DNA of 64,000 nucleotides from Streptomyces sp. NBC_00258 (GCF_036182465.1 NZ_CP108081.1:9300001-9364000); one strand, 5' to 3'; counted from the stretch's first letter, positions 15,444-23,788 are shown. Numbers and translations: made by a program. The notes: a model not told the origin generated them from the sequence alone.

Positions 15444-16709
15444 TCAGCGATAGAGGAGGTACTTCCCGCGCATCCGGCGGAAGGCCGCCAGCTCGCCCTG
15501 CCAGGCCGCCACGACCTCGTCGGCACCCGCGCCGGCGTCGATCATCGTGCGGACCTGTGTGGAGCCCGTCAGCTTGTCGATCCAGTTGTCGGAGCGCCAG
15601 GCGAAGCCGCTCCACACCTTCTTGGCGGTCACGAGCAGCGCGATCCCGGTGCGTACGGGGTCGTACGCGGCCCGGTCGTGGACATGGATCTGCACGCCCC
15701 CGACGGTCTTGCCCTGGAACTTCGAGAAGGTCGGCGCGAAGTACGCCTCCCTGAAGTGCACGCCGGGCAGCCCGAGTTGACCCGCCTCGGCGGCCCACCG
15801 CCGGTCGATGCCCTCCGCGCCGAGCAGCTCGAACGGGCGGGTCGTGCCACGCCCCTCCGACAGGTTCGTCCCCTCGAAGAGACACGTCCCCGAGTACACG
15901 AGCGCGGTGTCCGGCGTCGGCATGTTGGGGCTCGGCGGCACCCAGGGGAGGCCCGAGGCGTCGTAGAAGTCCGACCGCTTCCAGCCCGACATCAGCACGG
16001 TGTCCAGCGGTACCGGCGCCGCGAGGAACTCCTTGTTGAACAGCCGCGCCAGCTCCGCCACCGTCATCCCGTGCGCCTGCGCGATCGGCTCCCGGCCCAC
16101 GAAGGTCGCGAACTCCTTGTGCAGCACGGGGCCCTGGGCGCTCCGGCCGGTCACCGGGTTCGGCCGGTCGAGCACCACGAAACGCTTCCCGGCGAGCCGG
16201 GCCGCCTCCATGCAGTCGTACAGCGTCCAGATGTACGTGTAGAAGCGGGCGCCAGCGTCCTGGATGTCGAAGACGACGGTGTCCACACCGGAGGCCGTGA
16301 AGATGTCGGCCAGCGGCTGCCCGCTCTTCAGGTACGTGTCGTAGACCGGGAGGCCGGTCGCCGGGTCGTCGTAGCGGCCCTCGGAGCCGCCGGCCTGGGC
16401 GGTACCACGGAAGCCGTGCTCGGGGCCGAAGACGGCCACCAGGTTCACGCGGTCGTCCGCGTGCATGACGTCGACGATGTGGCGGACGTCCCGGGTGATG
16501 CCGGTCGGGTTGGTGACGATTCCTACGCGTTCGCCGTCGAGGAGGGTGTAGCCGTCCGCGGCGAGACGCTCGAAGCCGGTCCGCAGGCGGCGGGCGCCCC
16601 TTTGTGCCTGTGGTTCCTGGGCGGCCGCGGCTGTGGTGGGCGGGTTCGCTGAGAACGCCGCCGCGGCGGTTGTGGCGGCGAGGAGACTCCGTCTGGACAG
16701 GCGGCGCAT
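15444..16709 (-). CDS. NamZ-type exo-beta-N-acetylmuramidase (DUF1343), exported
   Basis: A 421-residue exported protein. The N-terminus MRRLSRRSLLAATTAAAAF is a twin-arginine-like signal. The mature part begins at about residue 45 with the DUF1343 pattern (GERVGIVTNPTGITRDVRH, VFGPEHGFRG, GLPVYDTY, DIQDAGARFYTYIWTL, DRPNPVTG, PSPNMPTPDTALVYSGTCLFEGTNLSEGRGTTRPFE). The Bacillus member NamZ removes non-reducing-end MurNAc from peptidoglycan fragments, so this enzyme probably recycles wall fragments outside the membrane. GGAGGTC precedes ATG 16709. Monocistronic as far as can be seen. Confidence 0.88.
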   Translation of the reverse strand: MRRLSRRSLLAATTAAAAFSANPPTTAAAAQEPQAQRGARRLRTGFERLAADGYTLLDGERVGIVTNPTGITRDVRHIVDVMHADDRVNLVAVFGPEHGFRGTAQAGGSEGRYDDPATGLPVYDTYLKSGQPLADIFTASGVDTVVFDIQDAGARFYTYIWTLYDCMEAARLAGKRFVVLDRPNPVTGRSAQGPVLHKEFATFVGREPIAQAHGMTVAELARLFNKEFLAAPVPLDTVLMSGWKRSDFYDASGLPWVPPSPNMPTPDTALVYSGTCLFEGTNLSEGRGTTRPFELLGAEGIDRRWAAEAGQLGLPGVHFREAYFAPTFSKFQGKTVGGVQIHVHDRAAYDPVRTGIALLVTAKKVWSGFAWRSDNWIDKLTGSTQVRTMIDAGAGADEVVAAWQGELAAFRRMRGKYLLYR

Positions 16710-16827
16710 GTGTGACCTCCGTGGTCGCGGAAGGCTGGCACCGAGCACGCTAAGGGCTCCCGCCTGTTGTTTGTAGGCTGCGGGTGATTCGTGGCTTGTC
16801 GCTCCCCACTCTCGGCTTCGCTCGAGC

Positions 16828-16890
16828 GGGGGGACCCCCATCGCGGCGGAGCCGCAAATCGACACAGCCCCACGCCCCTGAGGGGCGCGC
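16828..16890 (+). repeat. Dispersed repeat A, GCGGAGCCGC variant
   Basis: Related to the variant at 6296-6384: CGCGGCGGAGCCGC followed by CAGCCCCACGCCCCTGAGGGGCGC. It separates the divergent muramidase and SDR genes and lies just left of the TetR-type operator at 16913. Confidence 0.6.
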
Positions 16891-16912
16891 TGCCATGGCC
16901 CTTCCTCCATAC

Positions 16913-16928
16913 ATACCGACCGGTTAGT
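16913..16928. promoter_or_regulatory. Candidate TetR operator, ACCGACCGGT site 1
   Basis: ATACCGACCGGTTAGT is an imperfect inverted repeat 46 bases upstream of the SDR start. The same sequence, in better-preserved palindromic form, precedes the APH gene at 22503-22520, so both promoters probably answer to the TetR protein encoded between them. Confidence 0.6.
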
Positions 16929-16973
16929 CTGTGTGTGGAGTGGAGCCGAGTTTCGTCGTGTCGAAGGAGACCG

Positions 16974-17741
16974 ATGGTGGAAGCCGTGCAGGGTGCCGGA
17001 GTGGTCGTCACCGGAGCTGGAGGGGGCATCGGGGCCGCGTTGGCGCGGCGGTTCGCCGCCGAAGGGGCCCGGGTCGTCGTCAATGATCTGGATGCCGGGA
17101 AGGCGAAGGCCGTCGCCGAGGAGATCGGGGCGGTCGCCGTCCCGGGCGACGCCTCCGCGATCGTGGCCGAGGCGCGGGACGCCCTCGGGGGCACGGTCGA
17201 CGTCTACTGCGCCAACGCCGGGCTCGCCTCCGGTGGCTCGGAGGCGGCTCCCGAACAGGTCTGGGAGCTCGCCTGGGACGTGAACGTGATGGCCCACGTC
17301 CGTGCGGCCAACGAACTGCTCCCCGCCTGGCTGGAGCGCGGCAGCGGCCGTTTCGTCTCCACCGTCTCGGCGGCCGGACTCCTCACGATGGTCGGCGCGG
17401 CCCCGTACAGCGTCACCAAGCACGGCGCGTACGCATTCGCCGAGTGGCTCTCCCTCACGTACCGCCACCGCGGTCTGAAGGTCCACGCGATCTGTCCGCA
17501 GGGCGTTCGCACCGACATGCTCGCGGGCACCGGCAGCGCCGGCGACCTCGTGCTCAAGCCCACCGCCATCGAGCCCGAGGACGTCGCGGACGCCCTCTTC
17601 TCCGGGATCGAGGAGGACCGCTTCCTGATCCTGCCGCACCCCGAGGTCGCCGACTACTACCGGGCGCGGGCCGGCGACCCCGACCGCTGGCTGACGAGCA
17701 TGAACCACATCCAGCAGAAGTGGGAGGCGGACGGCCGGTGA
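16974..17741 (+). CDS. SDR-family NAD(P)-dependent oxidoreductase
   Basis: A 255-residue classical short-chain dehydrogenase: cofactor motif TGAGGGIGAALARRF at residue 14, acidic NDLDAGKAK after beta-2 (favouring NAD), the structural NAG of YCANAGLAS, catalytic Ser in STVSAAGLL and YSVTK as Tyr/Lys. GAAGGAG precedes ATG 16974. The stop overlaps the GTG start of the acyl-CoA synthetase (GTGA), so the two are co-translated. In the levulinate pathway the equivalent enzyme (LvaD) oxidises 3-hydroxyacyl-CoA; that role fits this gene set but is inferred. Confidence 0.88.
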   Translation: MVEAVQGAGVVVTGAGGGIGAALARRFAAEGARVVVNDLDAGKAKAVAEEIGAVAVPGDASAIVAEARDALGGTVDVYCANAGLASGGSEAAPEQVWELAWDVNVMAHVRAANELLPAWLERGSGRFVSTVSAAGLLTMVGAAPYSVTKHGAYAFAEWLSLTYRHRGLKVHAICPQGVRTDMLAGTGSAGDLVLKPTAIEPEDVADALFSGIEEDRFLILPHPEVADYYRARAGDPDRWLTSMNHIQQKWEADGR

Positions 17742-19405
17742 CCACCTCCCTGTACGCGGCCCAGCCCTGGCTCGCGCTCCTGAACGACGCCCAGCGCGGA
17801 CCCATAAGCCCCGTCGACTCGCCGGTGCACGCCCTGCGCCGGGCTGTCGCCGAGGCCCCCGACCGCACCTTCCTCACCTACTTCGACGGACGGCTCAGCT
17901 ACCGCGAGGTCGACGAGCTGAGCGACTCCGTCGCCGGACACCTCGCCGCCCGCGGCCTGGAGCGCGGCGACCGGGTCGCCGTCCTGCTGCAGAACTCCCC
18001 GCTCTTCGTCCTCACCGTCCTCGGCGCCTGGAAGGCCGGCGCGACCGTCCTGCCCGTCAACCCCATGTACAAGTCGGGCGAGGTCACCCACGTCCTGCGG
18101 GACGGCGAGGTCACCGCGCTGATCTGCTCCGACCGCGCCTGGGAGTCGTACCTGCGCGAGACGGCCGCCGACTCGCCCGTACGCGTCGTGCTGACCGGCT
18201 GCGAACTGGACCTCCAGACGCGGGGCGACGCACGCGTGCTGAACTTCGAGCGGCTGCCCCAGGCGCCGGACGCCGACGACCTGCTGACCGTCGCACGGGC
18301 CGGACACAAGGCCCCCGAGGGCCGCGACCCGGGCCCGTCGGACATCGCGCTGATCAGCTACACCTCGGGCACCAGCGGAGCCCCCAAGGGGGCCACCAAC
18401 ACCCACGCCAACATCATGTACAACGCCGAGCGGCAGCGGACCGGCCTCGCGCTGCCCGAGGCACCCGTGTACTTCGCGATGGCGCCGCTGTTCCACATCA
18501 CCGGGATGGTCTGCCAGTTCGCCGCGTGCCTCAACAGCGTGGGCACCCTCGTCCTCGTGTACCGCTTCGAGACGGGGGTCGTCCTCGACGCGTTCGCCGA
18601 GCACCGGCCCCACTACACGGTCGGCCCCTCGACCGCCTTCATGGCCCTGGCCGCGCACCCGTCCGTCACGCCGGACCACTTCTCCTCCTTCGTGAACATC
18701 TCCTCCGGGGGCGCGCCCGTGCCGCCCGCGCTCGTCGAGAAGTTCCGGGCGGGCTTCGGGCCGTACATCCGCAACGGCTACGGACTCACCGAGTGCACCG
18801 CACCCTGCGCCTCCGTACCGCCCGGCCGTGAGGCCCCCGTCGACCCGGTCTCCGGGACGCTGGCCGTCGGCCTGCCGGGACCCGACACGGTCGTCCGGAT
18901 CGTCGACGACCAGGGCGCGGAGGTGCCCTTCGGCGAGCAGGGCGAGATCCTCGTACGCGGTCCGCAGGTCGTGCCCGGCTACTGGCGCCGGCCCGAGGCC
19001 ACCGCGGAGACCTTCCCGGACGGCGAGCTGCGCACCGGCGACATCGGCTTCATGGACGCGGACGGCTGGCTCTACGTGGTCGACCGCAAGAAGGACATGA
19101 TCAACGCGTCCGGCTTCAAGGTGTGGCCGCGCGAGGTCGAGGACGTCCTCTACACCCACCCCGCGGTACGCGAGGCGGCCGTCGTCGGGGTGCCCGACGG
19201 ATACCGCGGCGAGACCGTCAAGGCGTACATCAGCCTCCGGCCGGGCGCCGAGGAGGACCCGGCCGCACTCGCCGCATACTGCAAGGAGAGACTGGCCGCC
19301 TACAAATACCCGCGTCAGGTCGAGATCCTGCCCGACTTGCCGAAGACGGCAAGTGGGAAGATCCTCCGTCGGGAGCTGCGTTCCCGGACGCAGGACGGTC
19401 AGTAG
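17738..19405 (+). CDS. Acyl-CoA synthetase (AMP-forming)
   Basis: A 555-residue ANL-superfamily ligase that activates a carboxylic acid with ATP and CoA. The P-loop-like motif YTSGTSGAPKGA is near residue 207, the adenine-binding GYGLTE near 350, DRKKDMINASGFKVWPREVE marks the hinge and C-terminal domain, and PKTASGKILRRELR holds the catalytic Lys. GTG 17738 overlaps the SDR stop and is supported by translational coupling. Length and spacing fit medium- or long-chain acid ligases. As the second gene of an SDR operon under an ACCGACCGGT operator it likely activates the substrate of the nearby dehydrogenase/kinase pair. Confidence 0.9.
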   Translation: MTTSLYAAQPWLALLNDAQRGPISPVDSPVHALRRAVAEAPDRTFLTYFDGRLSYREVDELSDSVAGHLAARGLERGDRVAVLLQNSPLFVLTVLGAWKAGATVLPVNPMYKSGEVTHVLRDGEVTALICSDRAWESYLRETAADSPVRVVLTGCELDLQTRGDARVLNFERLPQAPDADDLLTVARAGHKAPEGRDPGPSDIALISYTSGTSGAPKGATNTHANIMYNAERQRTGLALPEAPVYFAMAPLFHITGMVCQFAACLNSVGTLVLVYRFETGVVLDAFAEHRPHYTVGPSTAFMALAAHPSVTPDHFSSFVNISSGGAPVPPALVEKFRAGFGPYIRNGYGLTECTAPCASVPPGREAPVDPVSGTLAVGLPGPDTVVRIVDDQGAEVPFGEQGEILVRGPQVVPGYWRRPEATAETFPDGELRTGDIGFMDADGWLYVVDRKKDMINASGFKVWPREVEDVLYTHPAVREAAVVGVPDGYRGETVKAYISLRPGAEEDPAALAAYCKERLAAYKYPRQVEILPDLPKTASGKILRRELRSRTQDGQ

Positions 19406-19478
19406 ACCGCCGTCGGGCGGCCGGGGGGCGTCCGGCGGACCACGCATACAGAACTGCACATAGAACACTGGAAGGCAG

Positions 19479-20081
19479 GTGGCGGCAGTGCCCAGGACGA
19501 CGGACGGGGACGGCACGCCCGTCCCGCGGCGGCTGTTGGCGGCCGCCACCCGGCTCTTCGCCGAGCGCGGTTACGACCGCACCTCGGTCCAGGAGATCGT
19601 CGAGGCGGCCGGTGTCACCAAGGGGGCGCTTTACCACTACTTCGGCTCCAAGGACGACCTGCTCCACGAGGTGTACGCACGTGTGCTGCGGGTTCAGCAG
19701 GAGCGGCTCGACGCCTTCGCCGACGCGGACGCGCCTGTGGAGGAGCGGTTGCGGGGTGCCGCCGCCGATGTCGTCGTCACGACGATCGACAACCTCGACG
19801 ACGCGGCGATCTTCTTTCGCTCCATGCACCACCTGAGTCCCGAGAAGAACAAGCAGGTACGGGCCGAACGGCGCCGCTACCACGAGCGCTTCCGCGCGCT
19901 GATCGAGGAGGGGCAGGAGGCGGGGGTCTTCTCCACTGCCACCCCGGCCGACCTGGTCGTGGACTACCACTTCGGTTCCGTCCACCACCTCTCCACCTGG
20001 TACCGCCCCGACGGCCCGCTCCCTCCGAAGGAAGTCGCCGACCACCTGGCGGACCTGCTGCTGCGGGCGCTCAGACCGTAG
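19479..20081 (+). CDS. TetR repressor of the acyl-CoA/kinase locus
   Basis: A 200-residue repressor (197 if the second GTG at 19488 is used; the ribosome site AAGG/AGGTGG does not decide). HTH: SVQEIVEAAGVTKGALYHYF, then GSKDDLLHEVYARV. The C-terminal domain (DDAAIFFRSMHHLSPEKNKQ, VDYHFGSVHHLSTWYRPDG) is of the FadR/KstR2-like acyl-CoA-sensing kind found in actinobacteria. It lies between two units carrying the same ACCGACCGGT operator (16913 and 22503), which makes it the natural regulator of both. An acyl-CoA as inducer is inferred. Confidence 0.85.
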   Translation: MAAVPRTTDGDGTPVPRRLLAAATRLFAERGYDRTSVQEIVEAAGVTKGALYHYFGSKDDLLHEVYARVLRVQQERLDAFADADAPVEERLRGAAADVVVTTIDNLDDAAIFFRSMHHLSPEKNKQVRAERRRYHERFRALIEEGQEAGVFSTATPADLVVDYHFGSVHHLSTWYRPDGPLPPKEVADHLADLLLRALRP

Positions 20082-20102
20082 CCCGGGGTGGGACCGACCT
20101 TC

Positions 20103-20222
20103 TTTAGCCCTCCGGCGTTTGAGGAGCGGGGGTTCGGGGGCGGAGCCCCTGAGTCAGGGACGGGAATGGGTAGGGGCGGCGGGGGCGAGGAAAACCCCGA
20201 CCCCGCCCCCCGGCGGGTCAGA
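20103..20222. repeat. Dispersed repeat B between convergent genes
   Basis: AGCCCTCCGGCGTTTGAGGA followed by GCGGGGGTTCGGGGGCGGAGCCCC is a second intergenic repeat type that I recall as frequent in Streptomyces. It includes a GGGGC-GGA-GCCCC hairpin at 20137-20149, which may end transcription from both sides. The rest is low-complexity G/A-rich sequence. Confidence 0.6.
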
Positions 20223-21432
20223 CGTAGCGCTTCAGTTCCCGGCGTGCCAGTGACCGCTGGTGGACCTCGTCCGGGCCGTCGGCGAGTTTGAGGGTGCGGG
20301 CGCCGGCCCAGAGCTCGGCCAGCGGGAAGTCCTGGCTGACTCCGCCCGCGCCGTGCAGCTGGACCGCCTTGTCGATGATGTCGACGACCGTACGAGGCGT
20401 GGCGATCTTGATGGCCTGGATCTCGGCGTGGGCACCCTTGTTGCCGACGGTGTCCATCATCCAGGCCGTCTTGAGGACGAGCAGACGCAACTGCTCGACC
20501 GCCACCCGCGCGTCCGCGATCCAGTTGTGGACGACCCCCTGCTGGGCCAGCGACTTGCCGAACGCCGTACGGGACACCGCCCGCCGGCACATCAGCTCGA
20601 TCGCCCGCTCGGCCATGCCGATCAGCCGCATGCAGTGGTGGATCCGGCCGGGCCCCAGCCGCGCCTGCGCGATGGCGAAGCCGCCGCCCTCCTCACCGAT
20701 GAGGTTCGAGGCCGGAACCCGCGCCCCGTGGAAGACCACCTCGGCGTGACCGCCGTGGGAGTGGTCCTCGTACCCGTAGACCTGCATCGCACGACGCACC
20801 TCCACGCCGGGCGTGTCCCGCGGCACCAGCACCATCGACTGCTGGCGGCGGATGTCCGACCCGTCCGGATCCGTCTTGCCCATCACGATGAAGATCTTGC
20901 AGTCGGGGTTCATCGCCCCGGAGATGTACCACTTGCGGCCGGACACGACGTACTCGTCGCCGTCCCTCTCGATCAGCGTCGTGATGTTCGTGGCGTCGGA
21001 CGAGGCCACCTCGGGCTCGGTCATCGCGAACGCCGAGCGGATCTCACCGGCGAGCAGGGGTTCCAGCCACTGCTTGCGCTGCTGGTCGTCGCCGAACTGG
21101 GTGAGCACCTCCATGTTGCCGGTGTCCGGCGCCGCGCAGTTCAGCGCCGTCGGCGCCAACTGCGGGGAACGGCCCGTGATTTCGGCGAGCGGAGCGTACT
21201 GGAGGTTCGTCAGCCCCGCCCCGTACTCGGAGTCGGGAAGGAAGAGGTTCCACAGGCCCTGGCGGCGGGCCTCGGCCTTCAACTCCTCGACCACGGCCGG
21301 GGTGTCCCACGGTGAGGCGAGCTGCTCGCGCTGCTCGTGAGCGACTGCCTCCGCCGGATAGACGTACTCGTCCATGAAGGCGAGAAGCTTGGCGCGGAGC
21401 TCCTCGGTGCGTGCGTCGAATGCGAAGTCCAT
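20218..21432 (-). CDS. ACAD10/11-type acyl-CoA dehydrogenase family protein
   Basis: A 404-residue acyl-CoA dehydrogenase-fold flavoprotein. It has the family core (FAMTEPEVASSDATNI, GRKWYISGAMNPDCKIFIVMG, RTAFGKSLAQQ, QLHGAGGVSQDFPLA), but the C-terminal block that normally reads YEG, with catalytic Glu, is LADGPDEVHQ here, with Asp385 in its place. This ADGPDEVH form is typical of ACAD10/ACAD11 and LvaC. Those work with an APH-type kinase on 4-hydroxyacyl-CoA, where the kinase phosphorylates the 4-OH and the flavoprotein removes it. Here the kinase gene lies directly upstream, six bases away, like a split version of the human fusion. Function by analogy. Confidence 0.88.
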   Translation of the reverse strand: MDFAFDARTEELRAKLLAFMDEYVYPAEAVAHEQREQLASPWDTPAVVEELKAEARRQGLWNLFLPDSEYGAGLTNLQYAPLAEITGRSPQLAPTALNCAAPDTGNMEVLTQFGDDQQRKQWLEPLLAGEIRSAFAMTEPEVASSDATNITTLIERDGDEYVVSGRKWYISGAMNPDCKIFIVMGKTDPDGSDIRRQQSMVLVPRDTPGVEVRRAMQVYGYEDHSHGGHAEVVFHGARVPASNLIGEEGGGFAIAQARLGPGRIHHCMRLIGMAERAIELMCRRAVSRTAFGKSLAQQGVVHNWIADARVAVEQLRLLVLKTAWMMDTVGNKGAHAEIQAIKIATPRTVVDIIDKAVQLHGAGGVSQDFPLAELWAGARTLKLADGPDEVHQRSLARRELKRYV

Positions 21433-21438
21433 GGCCGG

Positions 21439-22461
21439 TCAGCCTTCCTGAAGAGTGGTCAGGCCGTGCTCGATGAAGACGGGGACCAGGTCGCCGATGC
21501 GGTCGAAGCCCGCGCCGACGGTCTGGCCGAGTGTGTAGCGGTAGTGGATGCCCTCCAGGATCACGGCGAGCTTGAACCACGCGAACGCCGTGTACCAGGC
21601 GACGGCGGACACGTCGCGCCCCGAGCGCGCGGCGTACCGCTCGATCAGCTCGGCCGGCTCCGGATGGCCGGCGGCCCTGGCCGTCGTGGAGACCGGCGAG
21701 TCGGGCAGGCCGAGCGGGATGCTGTACATCACCAGCAGCCCCAGGTCGGTGAGCGGATCGCCCAGCGTGGACATCTCCCAGTCGAGGATCGCCTTGATCT
21801 CGTCGCCCTCGCCGATCAGCACGTTGTCGAGGCGGTAGTCGCCGTGCACGACGGTGGCCGTGGGGGAGTGCGGCAGCTCGCGCCCCAGCGCTGCGTGCAG
21901 TTCGTCGATGCCTGACAGGTCGCGGTTGCGGGAGGCGTCCAACTGCTTGCCCCAGCGCCGCAGTTGCCGGTCGAGGAAGCCCTCGGGGCGGCCGAAGTCG
22001 GCGAGGCCCACCTCGGCGGGGTCCACCGCGTGCAGCTCGACCAGCGTGTCCACCAGGCCGAGCACCGCGCCGCGCGTGCGCTCCGGGCCGAGCGGCGCGA
22101 GCTGCTCGGCGGTCCGGTAGGGCGTGCCCTCCACGAAGTCCATGACGTAGAACGGTGCGCCCAATACCTCCACGTCTTCGCACAGCAGGCGCGTGCGTGG
22201 CACGGGGACCGCTGTCGGGTGCAGCGCGCTGATCACCCGGTGCTCGCGCTTCATGTCGTGTGCGGTCGCCAGGACGTGGCCCAGCGGAGGGCGGCGTACG
22301 ACCCACTTCGAGGTGCCGTCCGTCACCGCGTACGTGAGGTTCGACCGTCCGCCCTCGATCAGTCGGCCGGTCAACGGGCCGTCGACCAGTCCGGGCCGCT
22401 CGCTGTCGAGCAGGCCGCGCAGCCGGTCGAGATCGAGACCTGGCGGGTGGTCTGAACTCAT
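21439..22461 (-). CDS. APH-type kinase of the ACAD10/11 (LvaA) group
   Basis: A 340-residue protein of the aminoglycoside-phosphotransferase fold. It shows the nucleotide-binding start (LIEGGRSNLTYAVTDG), the catalytic loop VVHGDYRLDNVLI with Asp208, and the metal-binding ILDWEMSTLGDP in place of DFG. The segment FVEGTPYR is typical of the ACAD10/11-linked branch rather than drug resistance. Human ACAD10/11 carry this domain fused to the dehydrogenase; Pseudomonas LvaA is a separate protein that phosphorylates 4-hydroxyacyl-CoA. ATG 22461 has GGAGGAAAC upstream. The palindrome at 22503-22520 places it under the same control as the SDR operon. Antibiotic resistance is unlikely. Confidence 0.85.
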   Translation of the reverse strand: MSSDHPPGLDLDRLRGLLDSERPGLVDGPLTGRLIEGGRSNLTYAVTDGTSKWVVRRPPLGHVLATAHDMKREHRVISALHPTAVPVPRTRLLCEDVEVLGAPFYVMDFVEGTPYRTAEQLAPLGPERTRGAVLGLVDTLVELHAVDPAEVGLADFGRPEGFLDRQLRRWGKQLDASRNRDLSGIDELHAALGRELPHSPTATVVHGDYRLDNVLIGEGDEIKAILDWEMSTLGDPLTDLGLLVMYSIPLGLPDSPVSTTARAAGHPEPAELIERYAARSGRDVSAVAWYTAFAWFKLAVILEGIHYRYTLGQTVGAGFDRIGDLVPVFIEHGLTTLQEG

Positions 22462-22502
22462 CGTGTTTCCTCCGTACACCGGAAATCAGGACTCCCCACA
22501 TG

Positions 22503-22520
22503 ATGCCGACCGGTCGGTAT
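22503..22520. promoter_or_regulatory. Candidate TetR operator, ACCGACCGGT site 2
   Basis: ATGCCGACCGGTCGGTAT contains the 12-base perfect palindrome CCGACCGGTCGG and one mismatched outer pair, 42 bases upstream of the kinase start. It shares CCGACCGGT with the site at 16913-16928. Confidence 0.65.
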
Positions 22521-22566
22521 GCCGTCCAGTGCGGGGACGAAACGTGATCGGCGTCTCGGCCACGAA

Positions 22567-22600
22567 GAACCCCCCGAGTCGTCGGCGACTCGGGGGGTTC
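22567..22600 (-). terminator. Strong terminator hairpin
   Basis: Fifteen-base perfect stem (GAACCCCCCGAGTCG and its complement) with a 4-base loop, 27 bases beyond the stop of the His-rich gene. It insulates that gene from the kinase promoter. No T-run, as is usual in Streptomyces. Confidence 0.8.
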
Positions 22601-22626
22601 CCTGTTCTTCCGTGCCCGGCGGTCGC

Positions 22627-22923
22627 CTAGTGGTCGTCCCAGTGCCCGTCGTGCTGGGCGTGGCGATGACCGTCATGAACGTAGTCCACGTGGTCGCCGT
22701 GCGTCACGGCCGGGTGCCCGCAGTCCGCGCCGTGCTCGTGGCCGTGCCCCTCGTGGGCGACGTGCCCACCCGGCTCGCACTCGTCCCAGTGTCCCGAGTG
22801 CTGCCGGTGCAGATGTCCGTCGTGCGCGTAGTCGACGTGGTCGCCGTGCGGCACCTCGGTGTGCCCGCAGTCCGGGCCGTGGGCGTGCTCGTGGGCGGTG
22901 TGTTCCTGGTGGAGGGTGGTCAT
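22627..22923 (-). CDS. Histidine-rich metal-binding protein with two tandem repeats
   Basis: A 98-residue cytoplasmic protein, about a quarter His. Two repeats of about 45 residues share the pattern HGHEHGxDCGHxxVxHGDHVDY followed by xHDGHxHxQHxGHWDE/D. Spaced His, Asp and a Cys-Gly-His in each repeat suit Zn, Ni or Co binding, so metal storage or buffering is likely. ATG 22923 has AAGGTGAG at 8-base spacing; a GTG at 22932 is less well placed. A strong terminator follows. No Zur- or Nur-like box was recognised upstream. Neighbouring DUF202 genes have no known metal link. Confidence 0.8.
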   Translation of the reverse strand: MTTLHQEHTAHEHAHGPDCGHTEVPHGDHVDYAHDGHLHRQHSGHWDECEPGGHVAHEGHGHEHGADCGHPAVTHGDHVDYVHDGHRHAQHDGHWDDH

Positions 22924-23048
22924 GGTGCTCACCTTCGGAGGAGGTGCGGAGTGTGACGCCGGTCAGGCTAGCCACATGAAAGCCAACATATCCGCCCAAA
23001 CCGGCGCGTGTGTTGTTCGGGTACCTCGGAGGGTCGAGTGGGCGCGCC

Positions 23049-23378
23049 TCAGAGGACGAGGGCCACCGCGCATGCCGCCAGCGCGACCGTGCAGAGGGCG
23101 GCGGTGCCGGCGTGCCTCGGCGTGAGCGTCGTGGGCTCGCCGCCTTCCGCCAGTACGCGGATCCTTCGGTGTGCCACGGCGATGAATCCCAGCCACAGCG
23201 CGCAGCAGAGCGCGGCCACCGCGATGCCCGTCGCGTTTGCCCCGCCGTTCAGCGCCGCTTTCACGGCCAGCACGGTCGCGACGGTTCCCGCCAGGGTCGT
23301 GCGCCGCCAGGCCAGCCGCGTGCGTTCCGGCTGCAGGCCGGGGTCCCGGTCGTCCCCTTCGTCCTGGTGGGGCTGCAT
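23049..23378 (-). CDS. DUF202 small membrane protein (second of pair)
   Basis: A 109-residue membrane protein with the DUF202 signature LQPERTRLAWRRTTLAGTVAT near residue 15 and three hydrophobic helices. Its ATG overlaps the stop of the longer DUF202 gene (ATGA), so translation is coupled and the two probably form a hetero-oligomer. The role of DUF202 proteins (YidG/YidH pair in E. coli) is unproven. Confidence 0.85.
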   Translation of the reverse strand: MQPHQDEGDDRDPGLQPERTRLAWRRTTLAGTVATVLAVKAALNGGANATGIAVAALCCALWLGFIAVAHRRIRVLAEGGEPTTLTPRHAGTAALCTVALAACAVALVL

Positions 23379-23788
23379 CACCCCTCCCACCCGAACAGCA
23401 CGACCACGATCATGGCGAGGGCCACGACGGCCACACCGATGCTCAGCAGTGCGGGAAACCGCGACACCGGCAGGTCCTCGCCCCGTCGCATCGCCTGCTC
23501 GCACCGCACCCAGTGGTTCACGGCCCGCAGCGCGCACAGCACCCCGGCGCCGAGCAGCCCGAGCGCCAGCCCGGCCCGCCAGGCCCACCGCAGATCCGGC
23601 AGGAACTGGTCCACGGCGAAGCCGCCGCCGATCAGTGCGAGCGAGGTCCGCAGCCATGCCAGAAATGTCCGCTCGTTCGCCAGCGAGAAGCGGTAGTCCG
23701 GCGTGCGGCCGTCTTCCTTGATCCGCTCAGGTGCGAACCACAACTGGATGTTCCGCCTGAATTCGATCACGCGCAGGACCTTACCCAT
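23378..23788 (-). CDS. DUF202 (YidH-type) membrane protein (first of pair)
   Basis: A 136-residue protein with the DUF202 pattern DYRFSLANERTFLAWLRTSLALIGGGFAV and three transmembrane helices, the length of YidH. The start at 23788 (MGKVLRVIEFRRN) gives the expected short amphipathic N-terminus; longer versions run through an inverted-repeat element. It forms a two-gene unit with the following smaller DUF202 gene. The function of the family is unproven. Confidence 0.87.
   Translation of the reverse strand: MGKVLRVIEFRRNIQLWFAPERIKEDGRTPDYRFSLANERTFLAWLRTSLALIGGGFAVDQFLPDLRWAWRAGLALGLLGAGVLCALRAVNHWVRCEQAMRRGEDLPVSRFPALLSIGVAVVALAMIVVVLFGWEG

Noticed and set aside
14013..16652. Open frame of 879 codons on the plus strand, opposite the hydrolase and muramidase genes
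   Set aside because: His/Arg/Pro-rich shadow; the opposite strand holds two proteins with recognisable catalytic motifs.
21439..22461. Kinase considered as an aminoglycoside resistance gene
   Set aside because: Neighbouring ADGPDEVH dehydrogenase and its branch-specific motifs place it with ACAD10/11-type kinases.
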